Below, one piece after another: positions 25,478-34,060 of a stretch of DNA of 64,000 bases. The notes beneath the pieces were generated by a model that made no database searches, was not told the origin of the DNA, and saw only the letters and a list, made by a program, of their open reading frames with translations. The position numbers and the translations under genes were made by a program. The stretch's first letter is position 1. Each line of letters starts with the position of its first letter. The DNA is taken from the NCBI RefSeq assembly GCF_001192795.1, contig NZ_DF968181.1, positions 2,036,974-2,100,973 on the forward strand. The letters are read 5' to 3'. The DNA is from Flexilinea flocculi (GTDB taxonomy: Bacteria > Chloroflexota > Anaerolineae > Anaerolineales > Anaerolineaceae).

Positions 25478-25918
25478 ATGAAAAAATGTCAACATTGCGG
25501 AGCGCTTAGCGCAGACAAATCTTCCAGCTGCGAATATTGCGGCGTTCAATTCCCGGTTGCGGCTCCCTCGCAGCCTCTTCCCTCAGATTTTGGCGAAACT
25601 CCTGATCGAATGAATCCGCAGGTGATCACGCATAACAATAACTATTATTATTACAACCAGCCTGTCGCTCCTCAGCCACAACTGTTCAACACGGTCAGTA
25701 ATGTTCATGTGCCAGAGAAACCGAAAAAGAAGCACTCTCTATTGAAATTGATCGGATGGCTGATGTTGATTGGTCAGATTGGTCTGATAATCAGTGCTCC
25801 TGGAACTTATGGATCGTTGATCCTACCGATGATCTTAACCATCAGCGGTATCAGAAAGGGAAATTGGCTGTTGATTTTCATCGCGGTGATCCTATCGGGC
25901 GCTTTATTCAGTCAATAA
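25478..25918 (+). CDS. Zinc-ribbon membrane protein
   Basis: 146 aa. N-terminal zinc ribbon CQHCGALSADKSSSCEYCG (two CxxC knuckles), then a Pro/Asn/Tyr-rich linker with NNNYYYYNQP. The C-terminus has two or three hydrophobic segments (LIGWLMLIGQIGLIISAPG; GNWLLIFIAVILSGALF). Zinc-ribbon plus membrane proteins of this sort are common in Firmicutes and Chloroflexota, and their function is generally unknown. It runs convergent to the AlkA-like gene, with about 30 bp between stops. Confidence 0.75.
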   Translation: MKKCQHCGALSADKSSSCEYCGVQFPVAAPSQPLPSDFGETPDRMNPQVITHNNNYYYYNQPVAPQPQLFNTVSNVHVPEKPKKKHSLLKLIGWLMLIGQIGLIISAPGTYGSLILPMILTISGIRKGNWLLIFIAVILSGALFSQ

Positions 25919-25948
25919 TCCAAAGAGAATTCAAGAGCAATCCTGATC

Positions 25949-26590
25949 TTATTCCGGCGGCAGACCTTTCGTCATGCCCATGTCCAGCGCCTTATACAGA
26001 TAGCGGGCAGCGATGCTCGAATAGGGACGCCAATGCGCACACGCTGCGGCAATCTCGGATGGTTTCTGTCCGACCATCGGATACAGCCAGGAATAAGCCT
26101 GTAGAAAAGCGCCATCCTCATACGGAAGGACATCTTCACGGCACAGCATAAAAATCAGGTACATTTTGGCTGACCAGGGTCCGATCCCATTAAGTGCAGT
26201 CAATGCCTTGAGGACTTCTGCATCCGACATCGCTTCGAAAATCGAAAAATTCAGCTTTTCTGAAAGCACATTTTCAGTCAATTGTAGAATAAATCCGGCT
26301 TTTGAATTCGAAAGCCCGACACCCCGTAAGTCAGCAACCGAAAGGCCGGAAACCGCTTGCGGCGTCACTACACCGCCGCATATCTTTTCAAAGCGCTGCG
26401 TAATCACATCGGCAGCCTTATTGGAGAGCATCTGCCCGATAATCGTTTTGACGAGAAATTCGTACGAGTCAAAATCGCAGTGATATTCGATTGCGCCGAT
26501 TGATCGGATGAGGGATTTCATCTTCCCATCCACAGAAGATAGGTGCCGTACTGAGTCACTTTTTTCCGTAATCCGAATGGATACTGCCAT
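25949..26590 (-). CDS. HhH-GPD DNA glycosylase (AlkA-like 3-methyladenine glycosylase)
   Basis: 213 aa base-excision-repair glycosylase. The helix-hairpin-helix is visible as LTALNGIGPWSAKMYLIF (LxxLxGIGxWTA), followed by the GPD-type segment DVLPYEDGAFLQAY with the catalytic Asp. The upstream TIIGQMLSNKAADVITQRFE matches the AlkA QQxS-type helix. It lacks the N-terminal TBP-like domain of E. coli AlkA, like many short bacterial versions. GGAAGG lies upstream of the ATG. Confidence 0.88.
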   Translation of the reverse strand: MAVSIRITEKSDSVRHLSSVDGKMKSLIRSIGAIEYHCDFDSYEFLVKTIIGQMLSNKAADVITQRFEKICGGVVTPQAVSGLSVADLRGVGLSNSKAGFILQLTENVLSEKLNFSIFEAMSDAEVLKALTALNGIGPWSAKMYLIFMLCREDVLPYEDGAFLQAYSWLYPMVGQKPSEIAAACAHWRPYSSIAARYLYKALDMGMTKGLPPE

Positions 26591-26646
26591 AGGATCCTTC
26601 CCTTTTCAAACGGACAGATGCTTATGAATCGATGTGAATCTTAAAG

Positions 26647-27093
26647 TTAACGAATCCGAATCTTCAGAACAATTTTCCGGATCTGTTCGCTTTTTCCGAT
26701 CATAATTTTCGGCTGGTGGGCATCGCTCGGAAACAGGATGAAGAAATTTCCGGCGGTTAACGGGAAAATATCGCCTTTTCCTTCCAGGCGGATAAAATCC
26801 TTCTTTTCATCATAATCTGCCTGATGCAGATGGTCTGTCAACGCCCAACTGATGCCTTCAGAGCCGGAAATACTATACTGGACATCAATATAGCGTTTGT
26901 GGGCTTCAAAATGGCATTCCTCGATGGGTTTCGTCTCATAAGACTGTACCAGCGCATAATCATCATCGCTGATTTCATAACGTCCCAGCTCAAGGTCGCC
27001 ATTGCGGTGATCATACAGGAAATTCATCGCTTTCTCAAAACCTTCTCCCAAATAAGCGTAGGAATTTGCACGTTCGATTTGATCAATAATCAT
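26647..27093 (-). CDS. YhcH/YjgK/YiaL (DUF386) family cupin
   Basis: 148 aa. Family landmarks are EAHKRYIDVQYSISGSEGI, GNFFILFPSDAHQPKI and the basic C-terminus IRKIVLKIRI. The His and Glu residues of EAHKRYID and the His of DAHQP are the presumed metal ligands. Related proteins (YhcH/NanQ) act as sugar anomerases, for example on sialic acid; a sugar role here is inference only. AAGGAG is upstream of the ATG. Located just outside the rve-type IS. Confidence 0.88.
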   Translation of the reverse strand: MIIDQIERANSYAYLGEGFEKAMNFLYDHRNGDLELGRYEISDDDYALVQSYETKPIEECHFEAHKRYIDVQYSISGSEGISWALTDHLHQADYDEKKDFIRLEGKGDIFPLTAGNFFILFPSDAHQPKIMIGKSEQIRKIVLKIRIR

Positions 27094-27244
27094 TATTCAC
27101 TCCTTATTAATATCCGAATGGATCAGCATTATTTTTAGTGTTTTATTCTTTCAGAAAGTAGAATTATTTAAGAACTTTTAAAAATTATAAACGATACAGC
27201 TTGTTATTGAGCGATTCGATCCGCTGCGACGTGAATCATAATTA

Positions 27245-28705
27245 ATGTTACCCAAGAAGTATCGGTGAATCAAAATAAATTGTTACCATAAGCTGCGGAG
27301 GAAAGGCTGATGGGTAACAAAATGAGTAAGAAGAGCAGGCTGGAATTAGCAACACAAATACAATCCCGATATCTAAAAGCGAACAATGGGGTAAAAGGAA
27401 AAATTCTCGATGAATTTGTCGAGAGCACTGGTTACCACAGGAAGACGGCGATACGTTTATTGCATTCAGATCTTCGACCAAAGACATTCAAAAAGAGACC
27501 TGGGCGGAAAAAGAAGTATCCTCGAGAGATAATCAAAAAGTTGGAACGGTTGTACGAGATCAGCAATTATATCTGCGGACAGCGATTACAGCCATACATT
27601 TCCGAGCTGATAGATATACTGGAGCGATGCAATGAAATGTACTTCACATCTGAGGAAAAACGTCTGCTAACCGAGATGAGTTCGGCAACGATCAATCGAA
27701 ATCTGAGGGAATACAAGAAAAACCACCAAGGAAAAGGCAAAACCATGACGAAGCCCGGCGGATTACTCAAGAAACAGATTGCGATCCGGACGGGGATGGA
27801 CTGGGATGATAATCGCCCAGGTTTTCTGGAGATAGACCTGGTTGCTCATTGCGGGCAATCGGAAGCAGGAGCTTTCTTTTACACATTGACAGCTACCGAT
27901 GTATGCACTGGTTGGACAGATAACTTCATTCTCCGGAACAAATCAAAAGAAGCCGTTGTGGAAGCAATGACTTTGCTTGAATCCCTTTTACCTTATCCCA
28001 TCCTTGGTATTGATTCTGATAATGGCTCCGAGTTCATCAATTATCTCCTTTTTGATTATTGCAACAATCGGGAAAGAAAGATAATCTTCACCCGATCAAG
28101 ACCCTACAGGAAAAACGATCAAGCTCATGTTGAGCAAAAGAACTGGGCCGTAGTCAGACGGTTGCTTGGATATAACCGCTTCTATACTCCAGACCATTTT
28201 GTACTCATTCAGCGTATTTATCAGCTGAACCATGTGTTCAATAATTTCTTCCAACCTGTACGTAAGACCATTGCCAGACCAGACAAAGATGCCGGTGTCT
28301 TTTCTCCTAAATACGAATCTGCTAAAACACCTTTCCGTCGTATCCTTCCATCTGGCGTCTTATCATTTCCTAAAAAGGCCTCTCTTGTAAACCTGTATAA
28401 TGCATCAAATCCCGTCAAGATCCTTGCAGAAATCAATGATCTGCTCCGTATTCTTGCCGAAACTTCTTCTTATCAAACAAAGTAACGATAAAAATTGGCT
28501 GCTTGGGTTTTTTCGCTTTAGGCCAATCCCTATCGTTTATGGTAAAATGCCCCTGCACTTCCAGGGAGTAGAGCTCTGCTGGGGAGCAACTCGAGCACTG
28601 GATGTGCCCAATTTACTATCGTAGAGATGCCTACGCATCTCTACATTTTTCGTGGTCGTTGGGTAACATTTTTATTTGATTCTTCGATCCCCTCAAAGTA
28701 ACATT
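27245..28705 (+). mobile_element. Insertion sequence with rve/DDE transposase and ~46-bp double-motif TIRs
   Basis: Left end AATGTTACCCAAGAAGTATC (27245) continues to a second TGTTACC at 27282. The right end is its inverted counterpart, with GGGTAACATT at 28660 and AGTAACATT ending at 28705. Each terminus thus carries two TGTTAC motifs about 30 bp apart. No clear target duplication. Total about 1461 bp with one gene. Confidence 0.85.
27310..28485 (+). CDS. Transposase with integrase (rve) catalytic core
   Basis: 391 aa. N-terminal HTH region (ATQIQSRYLKANNGVKGKIL, then GYHRKTAIRLL) followed by basic RPGRKKKYP. The DDE triad is visible as GFLEIDLVAHCG (D), GIDSDNGSEFINYL (D) and HVEQKNWAVVRRLLGY (E). 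It resembles the transposases of ISNCY/IS481-like elements annotated as integrase catalytic domain proteins. The gene appears intact (start ATG; a second ATG four codons in). About 220 bp of non-coding tail, including GTAGAGATGC/GCATCTCTAC (28621-28644), separates it from the right TIR. Confidence 0.88.
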   Translation: MGNKMSKKSRLELATQIQSRYLKANNGVKGKILDEFVESTGYHRKTAIRLLHSDLRPKTFKKRPGRKKKYPREIIKKLERLYEISNYICGQRLQPYISELIDILERCNEMYFTSEEKRLLTEMSSATINRNLREYKKNHQGKGKTMTKPGGLLKKQIAIRTGMDWDDNRPGFLEIDLVAHCGQSEAGAFFYTLTATDVCTGWTDNFILRNKSKEAVVEAMTLLESLLPYPILGIDSDNGSEFINYLLFDYCNNRERKIIFTRSRPYRKNDQAHVEQKNWAVVRRLLGYNRFYTPDHFVLIQRIYQLNHVFNNFFQPVRKTIARPDKDAGVFSPKYESAKTPFRRILPSGVLSFPKKASLVNLYNASNPVKILAEINDLLRILAETSSYQTK

Positions 28706-28728
28706 TTCTTTTGATACACACCGGCTGC

Positions 28729-28843
28729 CAGAAATTCGAAATCGGAACAGAATTCATAGTTGTTCTTATGGATTTACGCTATGCGTAAATCCATAAGAAC
28801 AACAAATTTTCTTGATTGATTCGATATTTTTTCAATAAAATCT
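28729..28843. mobile_element. Hairpin MITE copy
   Basis: Left end CAGAAATTCGAAATCGG. Perfect 21-bp core arms lie at 28759-28779 and 28783-28803 (GTTGTTCTTATGGATTTACG...) with a TAT loop. The right end is degraded (TTCGATATTTTTTC). It lies 24 bp from the IS right end. Confidence 0.75.
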
Positions 28844-28844
28844 G

Positions 28845-29489
28845 ATGATTAACAGAAATGGAAATTCAAGTATGGAAAGAAATCAAAACGGCAGAAAATA
28901 CCCTTCCATGGAAGAAGCAAAAGCAGCATTAGCAGAAGCTGCGCTGCGCAATCCCGGCAACTGGGTTCCACATTCAGAGTATACTGCCATGGCCTGCAAA
29001 GCGATCGCCGAGCGATGCGAAAATCTGGATGCAGAGAAATCGTTTGTTTTGGGTTTACTGCATGACATCGGTCGGTACGTTGGTGTTGTTAAAGAGAAGC
29101 ACCAGATTGCCGGATACCAGTATTGCATGGAACGTGGATGGGAAGATGCTGCCCGAATCTGTCTTACTCATAGCCATCCGACCCAGGTGGTTTCAGCCAA
29201 TTTCCAGAATTGGGACATTCCCTATACGGATTGCGAGTTTTTACGGCACTTTGTGGAGGAAACCACTTTTGATGATTACGACCGTCTAATACAATTGTGC
29301 GATTGTTTGGCAATGCCGTACGGATTTTGTATTATTGAAAAACGGTTTGTAGATGTAGGTCTACGGTATGGCGTCAGCGATCATTCGATCATAGCCTGGA
29401 GGAAAGTGATCGAATTAAAAAAATACTTTGAAAAAGAAACCAGTTGTTCTATTTACCAGTTGCTTCCGGGAATTTTCGATAATTTGTAG
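28845..29489 (+). CDS. HD-domain phosphohydrolase family protein
   Basis: About 205-214 aa (Met at 28872 is an alternative start). The HD superfamily pattern is clear: H in WVPHSEYTAMACKAIA, HD in FVLGLLHDIGRYVG, then H in ICLTHSHPTQVV and D in DDYDRLIQLCD. Such proteins hydrolyse phosphate esters or nucleotides using a metal; the substrate is not predictable. The 5' region is crowded by an IS and a MITE, so its original promoter may have been displaced. Confidence 0.75.
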   Translation: MINRNGNSSMERNQNGRKYPSMEEAKAALAEAALRNPGNWVPHSEYTAMACKAIAERCENLDAEKSFVLGLLHDIGRYVGVVKEKHQIAGYQYCMERGWEDAARICLTHSHPTQVVSANFQNWDIPYTDCEFLRHFVEETTFDDYDRLIQLCDCLAMPYGFCIIEKRFVDVGLRYGVSDHSIIAWRKVIELKKYFEKETSCSIYQLLPGIFDNL

Positions 29490-29519
29490 GGATTTTATAA
29501 CCATTCAGCAGCAGCAATT

Positions 29520-29559
29520 ACGAGGTTGTTTTCAATAAGAAGCATGAAAACAACCTCGT
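29520..29559. repeat. Perfect 15-bp hairpin between convergent genes
   Basis: ACGAGGTTGTTTTCA (29520-29534) and TGAAAACAACCTCGT (29545-29559). It is preceded by CAGCAGCAATTA and may be the core of a degraded MITE. It could stall transcription from both sides, but no T-tract is present. Confidence 0.65.
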
Positions 29560-29577
29560 AAAAATTCTGCAAGCAGA

Positions 29578-29886
29578 TCACGGATTGTATTGAAAATCAA
29601 CCACTACCCGTGAAGCTGTTACTTTTGAAAGATATTCTCCTACTTTTTTATGGTCTGGATGGTTAATATAAATCTGAAGATCAGTTTCATTTTCAAAATC
29701 TGCAATCAGAACATAATCATAAGATGCTATTGTGTGCAGGATATCTTTTCCAATTTGCATCGATTTTATCTGTGGAATAATTGGCCGCAAAGCAAGCGCG
29801 CGTTCGCGGACGATATCCATATTTTCCTGTTTTGTATGTTCTTCCGCCTTATCCAGAAATCTCCACATTACAATATGTTTAATCAT
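29578..29886 (-). CDS. Dabb (stress-responsive A/B barrel) domain protein
   Basis: 102 aa ferredoxin-like dimeric barrel. It starts IKHIVMWRFLDKAEE, has SMQIGKDIL and SYDYVLIADFENETDLQIYI, and ends ASRVVVDFQ, all typical of the Dabb family (PF07876). The family includes small oxygenase-like and stress proteins; the exact role is unknown. Monocistronic. Confidence 0.88.
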   Translation of the reverse strand: MIKHIVMWRFLDKAEEHTKQENMDIVRERALALRPIIPQIKSMQIGKDILHTIASYDYVLIADFENETDLQIYINHPDHKKVGEYLSKVTASRVVVDFQYNP

Positions 29887-29956
29887 ATTTTTTCCTTTCC
29901 TGACTCTGATTCCTTAAAATAATTATAAAATAATTTCCATTATTTCGGCTCCTGAT

Positions 29957-30060
29957 CAGAGATTGGAAATTTAGAAACACCTTTTAAATAAAGAGAGAAA
30001 AATTGTTGTTGTATCGTGAAATCTTAAACCGACACAACAACATTTTTTTTCATAGATGGT
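29957..30060. mobile_element. Hairpin MITE copy, imperfect core
   Basis: Left end CAGAGATTGGAAATTTAG. Core TTGTTGTTGT (from 30002) pairs with ACACAACAACA (30035-30046). The right end is indistinct. It forms most of the 368-bp gap upstream of glmS. Confidence 0.6.
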
Positions 30061-30254
30061 GAAGTGGAACCCTATAATCGAAGACCTGAATCGATAGTCA
30101 TAGAAAAAATAAAGAACTGCTGTTAGAATATACCAGCAATTTGAATTGAAGATTAGCTTTTATAATTCGCTGAGAATTTGCGCTTTAATGAGATTTTCCA
30201 ACATTTTAAGGTCTTGAACAGATTACTGATGCAGTTTTCATAAGGAGAAACTCT

Positions 30255-32078
30255 ATGTGTGGTATTGTTGGATATACAGGTAAAAACAATTCGGTGGAAA
30301 TCCTTCTGGATTCATTATCCGGTCTCGAATACCGGGGGTATGATTCTGCTGGTATTTCAATTTTTGTAAATCAGGACATAACGACAATAAAATCTGTCGG
30401 ACGTTTAGAAAGATTACGAAATCGGATAGAGAAATTATATCCAAATCTTTACAGCACCTGCGGAATCGGACACACACGCTGGGCGACGCACGGCAAGCCG
30501 TCTGACACAAATGCACATCCGCATACCACGGAGAAATTATCGCTGATTCACAACGGCATTATCGAGAACTATCAAGCCATCCGGAAAGATCTCTATGACA
30601 AAGGCTATGAATTTGTTTCTGAGACGGATACCGAAGTCGCGGTTAAATTGATAGACAGCCTTTACACTGGGAATCCGATCAGGACTTTATTTGATATCCA
30701 GAAAAAACTGGAAGGATCCTACGCCTTTGCAATGATCTTCGCTGATCACCCGGGCCAAATCTATGCCATGCGGAATTCCAGTACGTTAATTTGCGCAAAG
30801 AACGAGGAAGGTTCATTCTTATCTTCCGACATGCCAGCAATTTTAAAATACACGCAGACATACACTCTAATTAATGAATTTGAAGTCGTATGCTTAGGAT
30901 CCGATCAAATCACGATTTATACATCCGAAAAAGAAACTCGTAATCCGGAATGGCAGACCGCAAAATGGACGATGGAACAGGCAAAAAAGGGCGGTTTTGA
31001 CCACTTTATGTTGAAAGAAATCTTTGAGCAACCGCAGGTTCTGTCTGATACGATCCACCCTCGCATCATCGACGGATTCCCGTCTTTCACACAGGACGGT
31101 ATTAATGATAATTTCTGGCTCCATTTTAACCGCATTTCCATCGTTGCCTGTGGTACAGCACTGCACGCTGGAATGGTCGGAAAAGCAATTATTGAAAAAC
31201 TTTCCCATATCCCTGTAGAATGCGATATTGCCTCCGAATTTCGGTATCGCAATCCGATCATGACGAAAAACACGCTGGTTATCGTCATTTCCCAATCCGG
31301 AGAAACCCTGGACACACTGGCTGCAGTACGTCTGGCCAAACTGCGCGGTCTTCCTACACTTGCCATCGTTAACGTTCCAGGGTCATCCATTTCACGGGAA
31401 GCGGATTATACCATTTACACCTATGCCGGTCCGGAAATCTCCGTTGCTTCAACCAAGGCGTATTCCGTCCAGTTATCGATTATGTACCTGGTTGCCATGA
31501 AACTGGCAATGACGACCGGTACGCGCAGCTTTGAAGAAATACGCACATTATCCAAAGGACTTTTAGAGGCAGCTGAAGCATCTCAACAGGTGCTGAAACT
31601 GAAAGAAGAAGCCAAATTTTGCGCACAGCAGTTCGCAAAGATTAAAGACCTGTTTTTCTTCGGACGTGGACTTGATTACTCGCTCTCTCTGGAAGGCTCT
31701 CTGAAGATGAAAGAAATCAGCTATATTCACTGTGAAGCCTATGCTGCCGGCGAAATGAAACACGGAACCATTGCGTTGATTGCTCCCGATGTTCCAGTTG
31801 TTGCAGTTTGTACACAGGAATTTTTGCTCTCAAAAATGATCGGAAACATTAAAGAAGTTCAAAGCCGTGGCGCCAATGTGCTGCTGATTACCAAAGAGGG
31901 AATGGAAATTGATCCCGAGTTATATAATCATCGGATTGATCTGCCGGCGCTCGATGATATCTTCATGCCGTTGGTCGGAGTCATTGTGTTGCAATTATTG
32001 GCTTATTACTCTGCTGTAATAAGAGATCTGGATGTGGATAAGCCAAGAAATCTTGCGAAAAGTGTAACTGTAGAATAA
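30255..32078 (+). CDS. glmS: Glutamine-fructose-6-phosphate aminotransferase (isomerizing)
   Basis: 607 aa, the standard length. It makes glucosamine-6-phosphate for peptidoglycan and other amino sugars. N-terminal glutaminase: MCGIVGYTGKN with Cys2 as nucleophile, RTRW-type GIGHTRWATHGKPSD and HNGIIENYQAI. Two SIS domains follow: IVACGTALHAGMVGKA, then ISQSGETLDTLAA; C-terminal DVDKPRNLAKSVTVE. AAGGAG precedes the ATG. I see no glmS ribozyme core in the leader, where a MITE lies further upstream. Confidence 0.97.
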   Translation: MCGIVGYTGKNNSVEILLDSLSGLEYRGYDSAGISIFVNQDITTIKSVGRLERLRNRIEKLYPNLYSTCGIGHTRWATHGKPSDTNAHPHTTEKLSLIHNGIIENYQAIRKDLYDKGYEFVSETDTEVAVKLIDSLYTGNPIRTLFDIQKKLEGSYAFAMIFADHPGQIYAMRNSSTLICAKNEEGSFLSSDMPAILKYTQTYTLINEFEVVCLGSDQITIYTSEKETRNPEWQTAKWTMEQAKKGGFDHFMLKEIFEQPQVLSDTIHPRIIDGFPSFTQDGINDNFWLHFNRISIVACGTALHAGMVGKAIIEKLSHIPVECDIASEFRYRNPIMTKNTLVIVISQSGETLDTLAAVRLAKLRGLPTLAIVNVPGSSISREADYTIYTYAGPEISVASTKAYSVQLSIMYLVAMKLAMTTGTRSFEEIRTLSKGLLEAAEASQQVLKLKEEAKFCAQQFAKIKDLFFFGRGLDYSLSLEGSLKMKEISYIHCEAYAAGEMKHGTIALIAPDVPVVAVCTQEFLLSKMIGNIKEVQSRGANVLLITKEGMEIDPELYNHRIDLPALDDIFMPLVGVIVLQLLAYYSAVIRDLDVDKPRNLAKSVTVE

Positions 32079-32150
32079 ATAATATCGATTGCATCATTTC
32101 CGGTGAAAAAAGGTGTTCTCTGGCTTTAAAATATCCTCTTCTTTTTTCAC

Positions 32151-32272
32151 CGGAATTCGATAGATGAAAAAATCTATTGAGAACAGAAAGATATTTTTTC
32201 GGTACGATGTTTTTGCACTCCGTGCAAAAACGACACAACAATAAATACTCCCTCTCATAATTTGAACCGCTG
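32151..32272. mobile_element. Hairpin MITE copy (122 bp)
   Basis: Ends CGGAATTCGATAGATG and CATAATTTGAACCGCTG. The core GTTTTTGCAC/GTGCAAAAAC (32209-32231) is perfect. Flanks TTTTTTCAC and GATTTTCTA share TTTTC only. Confidence 0.75.
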
Positions 32273-32333
32273 GATTTTCTATGGCAATGTCACAGACGGT
32301 GTATAATCTATTGCTAATCATCCAATCGATACC

Positions 32334-32455
32334 CGGTAATTCGAAAGATGGAAGCGTACTTAAAGAAAAGAGAGAAAGCTTGTTGTTGTGCTGTCTTGTA
32401 TAAAGCACAAAAATACCACAACAACAAATCATCGTTTCCATATTTCAAATCGCTG
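32334..32455. mobile_element. Hairpin MITE copy (122 bp) with 7/9 TSD
   Basis: Ends CGGTAATTCGAAAGATGG and CCATATTTCAAATCGCTG. Core TTGTTGTTGTG / CACAACAACAA. Flanks ATCGATACC (32325-32333) and ATCAATACG (32456-32464) match at 7 of 9. Confidence 0.85.
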
Positions 32456-32546
32456 ATCAATACGTTTTCATTCATCAGGAACCTCCGCTTAATGCGTGGT
32501 AATTTTTTAGTTATCAGATAAATGTTAGATAAGAAAGGAAGAAATT

Positions 32547-33617
32547 ATGTTGGAAATCAGGATCGAGAAAACAACAAAGCCAAAACAGAAGCCGGAAAAC
32601 AGTGCAAAACTTCCCTTTGGTTCGATTTTTACTGATCATATGTTTGTAATGAATTATGATGAAGGAAAAGGCTGGCATGATGCCAGAATCATTCCGTATC
32701 AGAATCTCTCATTAGAGCCATCCGCAATGGTTTTTCATTACGGACAGGAAATGTTCGAAGGACTCAAAGCATATAAAACCGATGATGGAAGAACGCTTCT
32801 CTTTCGTCCTCAAAAAAATATTGAACGGGCTAATAATTCGAATGCACGGCTTTGCATTCCTCAGATTCCCCCTGAAATATTCCTGGATGCATTAAAAGCA
32901 GTAGTTAAAATGGATGAAGACTGGATTCCGACCGCAGAAGGTACATCCTTGTATATCAGACCATTTGTCATCGCAACCGAACCGCATCTGGGTGTGAAAG
33001 CTTCTTCCTCCTATCTCTTCATCATCATTCTTTCACCAAGCGGCGCATATTATGCCAACGGTTTTAATCCTGTCAAAATCTGGATTGAAGACGATTACGT
33101 CCGTGCAGTTCGCGGCGGTATCGGCGAATCAAAAACTGGCGGCAACTACGTAGCCAGTCTGAAAGCACAAGAAAAAGCACACGACGGCGGGTACAATCAG
33201 GTTCTGTGGCTGGATGGTGTCGAACGAAAGTACATCGAAGAAGTCGGTGCAATGAATATATTCTTCAAGATAAATGGTACAGTAATTACCCCGCAATTAA
33301 ATGGCAGTATTCTTCCAGGCGTCACACGGTCATCTGTCGTTGATCTATGCAAAAGCTGGGGATACCCGACCGAAGAACGAAAGATTTCGATTGATGAGGT
33401 TTTTGAAGCTTTCCAAAAAGGTCAGTTGGAAGAAGTCTGGGGTACAGGTACCGCTGCAGTCATTTCTCCGGTAGATCAATTAAAATGGAAAGATCATCTG
33501 ATGCCGGTCAATCCCGGGAAAATAGGTCCTTTGAGCCAAAAACTCTACGATACCATTACGGGTATTCAACTGGGAAAAATCGAAGACACATTCCATTGGA
33601 CCCTCGAAGTAAAATAA
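32547..33617 (+). CDS. ilvE: Branched-chain amino acid aminotransferase
   Basis: 356 aa fold-type IV PLP enzyme of the BCAT2-like group. It interconverts Val/Leu/Ile and their 2-keto acids with 2-oxoglutarate. Landmarks: FHYGQEMFEGLKAY, RPFVIATEPHLGV, ESKTGGNYVASLKAQ (PLP-binding Lys), VLWLDGVERKYIEEVGAMNIFF and VWGTGTAAVISPV. Monocistronic with its own terminator. A MITE lies between it and glmS. Confidence 0.96.
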   Translation: MLEIRIEKTTKPKQKPENSAKLPFGSIFTDHMFVMNYDEGKGWHDARIIPYQNLSLEPSAMVFHYGQEMFEGLKAYKTDDGRTLLFRPQKNIERANNSNARLCIPQIPPEIFLDALKAVVKMDEDWIPTAEGTSLYIRPFVIATEPHLGVKASSSYLFIIILSPSGAYYANGFNPVKIWIEDDYVRAVRGGIGESKTGGNYVASLKAQEKAHDGGYNQVLWLDGVERKYIEEVGAMNIFFKINGTVITPQLNGSILPGVTRSSVVDLCKSWGYPTEERKISIDEVFEAFQKGQLEEVWGTGTAAVISPVDQLKWKDHLMPVNPGKIGPLSQKLYDTITGIQLGKIEDTFHWTLEVK

Positions 33618-33629
33618 TCAATCATCCCA

Positions 33630-33667
33630 TAAAAAAAGGTGAGAACAGAATCCCACCTTTTTTTTCA
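33630..33667. terminator. Rho-independent terminator after ilvE
   Basis: AAAAAAAGGTG and CACCTTTTTTTT flank a short inner stem. Confidence 0.8.
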
Positions 33668-33711
33668 CTTTTGGCTGTAACTTCTTATTCTTCAGGAGAA
33701 TGATCAACTTC

Positions 33712-33787
33712 ATGCGATTTGAAATATGAGGACAGTTTTTTGTTGTTGTGATTGATAAGAAAGGTTGGTTTATATTTCGAATTACTG
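33712..33787. mobile_element. MITE derivative lacking the second core arm
   Basis: Left end CATGCGATTTGAAATATGAG, core half TTTGTTGTTGTGATTG, right end ATATTTCGAATTACTG. It looks like an internal deletion of the right arm. Confidence 0.65.
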
Positions 33788-33846
33788 TTCTAATTGTTGA
33801 TGATCCTCATTTTTAGGGCGATTCTGATATACTTTTCATTAGTAAA

Positions 33847-33971
33847 CAGCAATTCGAATTTGTGAGAGGATTCTTATTTGTTATGATATTTTTTACACGA
33901 AGCGTAAGAATATCATAACAATAAGTTTTTCTCGACGGTTTCGATTAGCATATCAATATTTTCAATTACTG
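33847..33971. mobile_element. Hairpin MITE copy (125 bp)
   Basis: Ends CAGCAATTCGAATTTGTG and TATTTTCAATTACTG. The core TTGTTATGATATTTTTTACA and its complement (ATATCATAACAA) differ from those of other copies. Confidence 0.8.
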
Positions 33972-34060
33972 ATTCATTGTGTTTTGATTTGGTATTAAAT
34001 GTAAGTCAAATTTTCCCCATTGTATGATTAAAAGACGATAGCGGATCTGTTCCAGGGACT

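Noticed and set aside
27310-28485. rve-type transposase as the enzyme moving the MITEs
   Set aside because: Its termini carry paired TGTTAC motifs, unlike CAGYAATTCGAA.
28560-28650. Possible tRNA-like or RNA gene in the IS tail
   Set aside because: Only a simple 10-bp hairpin is convincing; no cloverleaf or terminator.
30060-30254. glmS ribozyme upstream of glmS
   Set aside because: No recognisable ribozyme core; only AT-rich sequence and a MITE.
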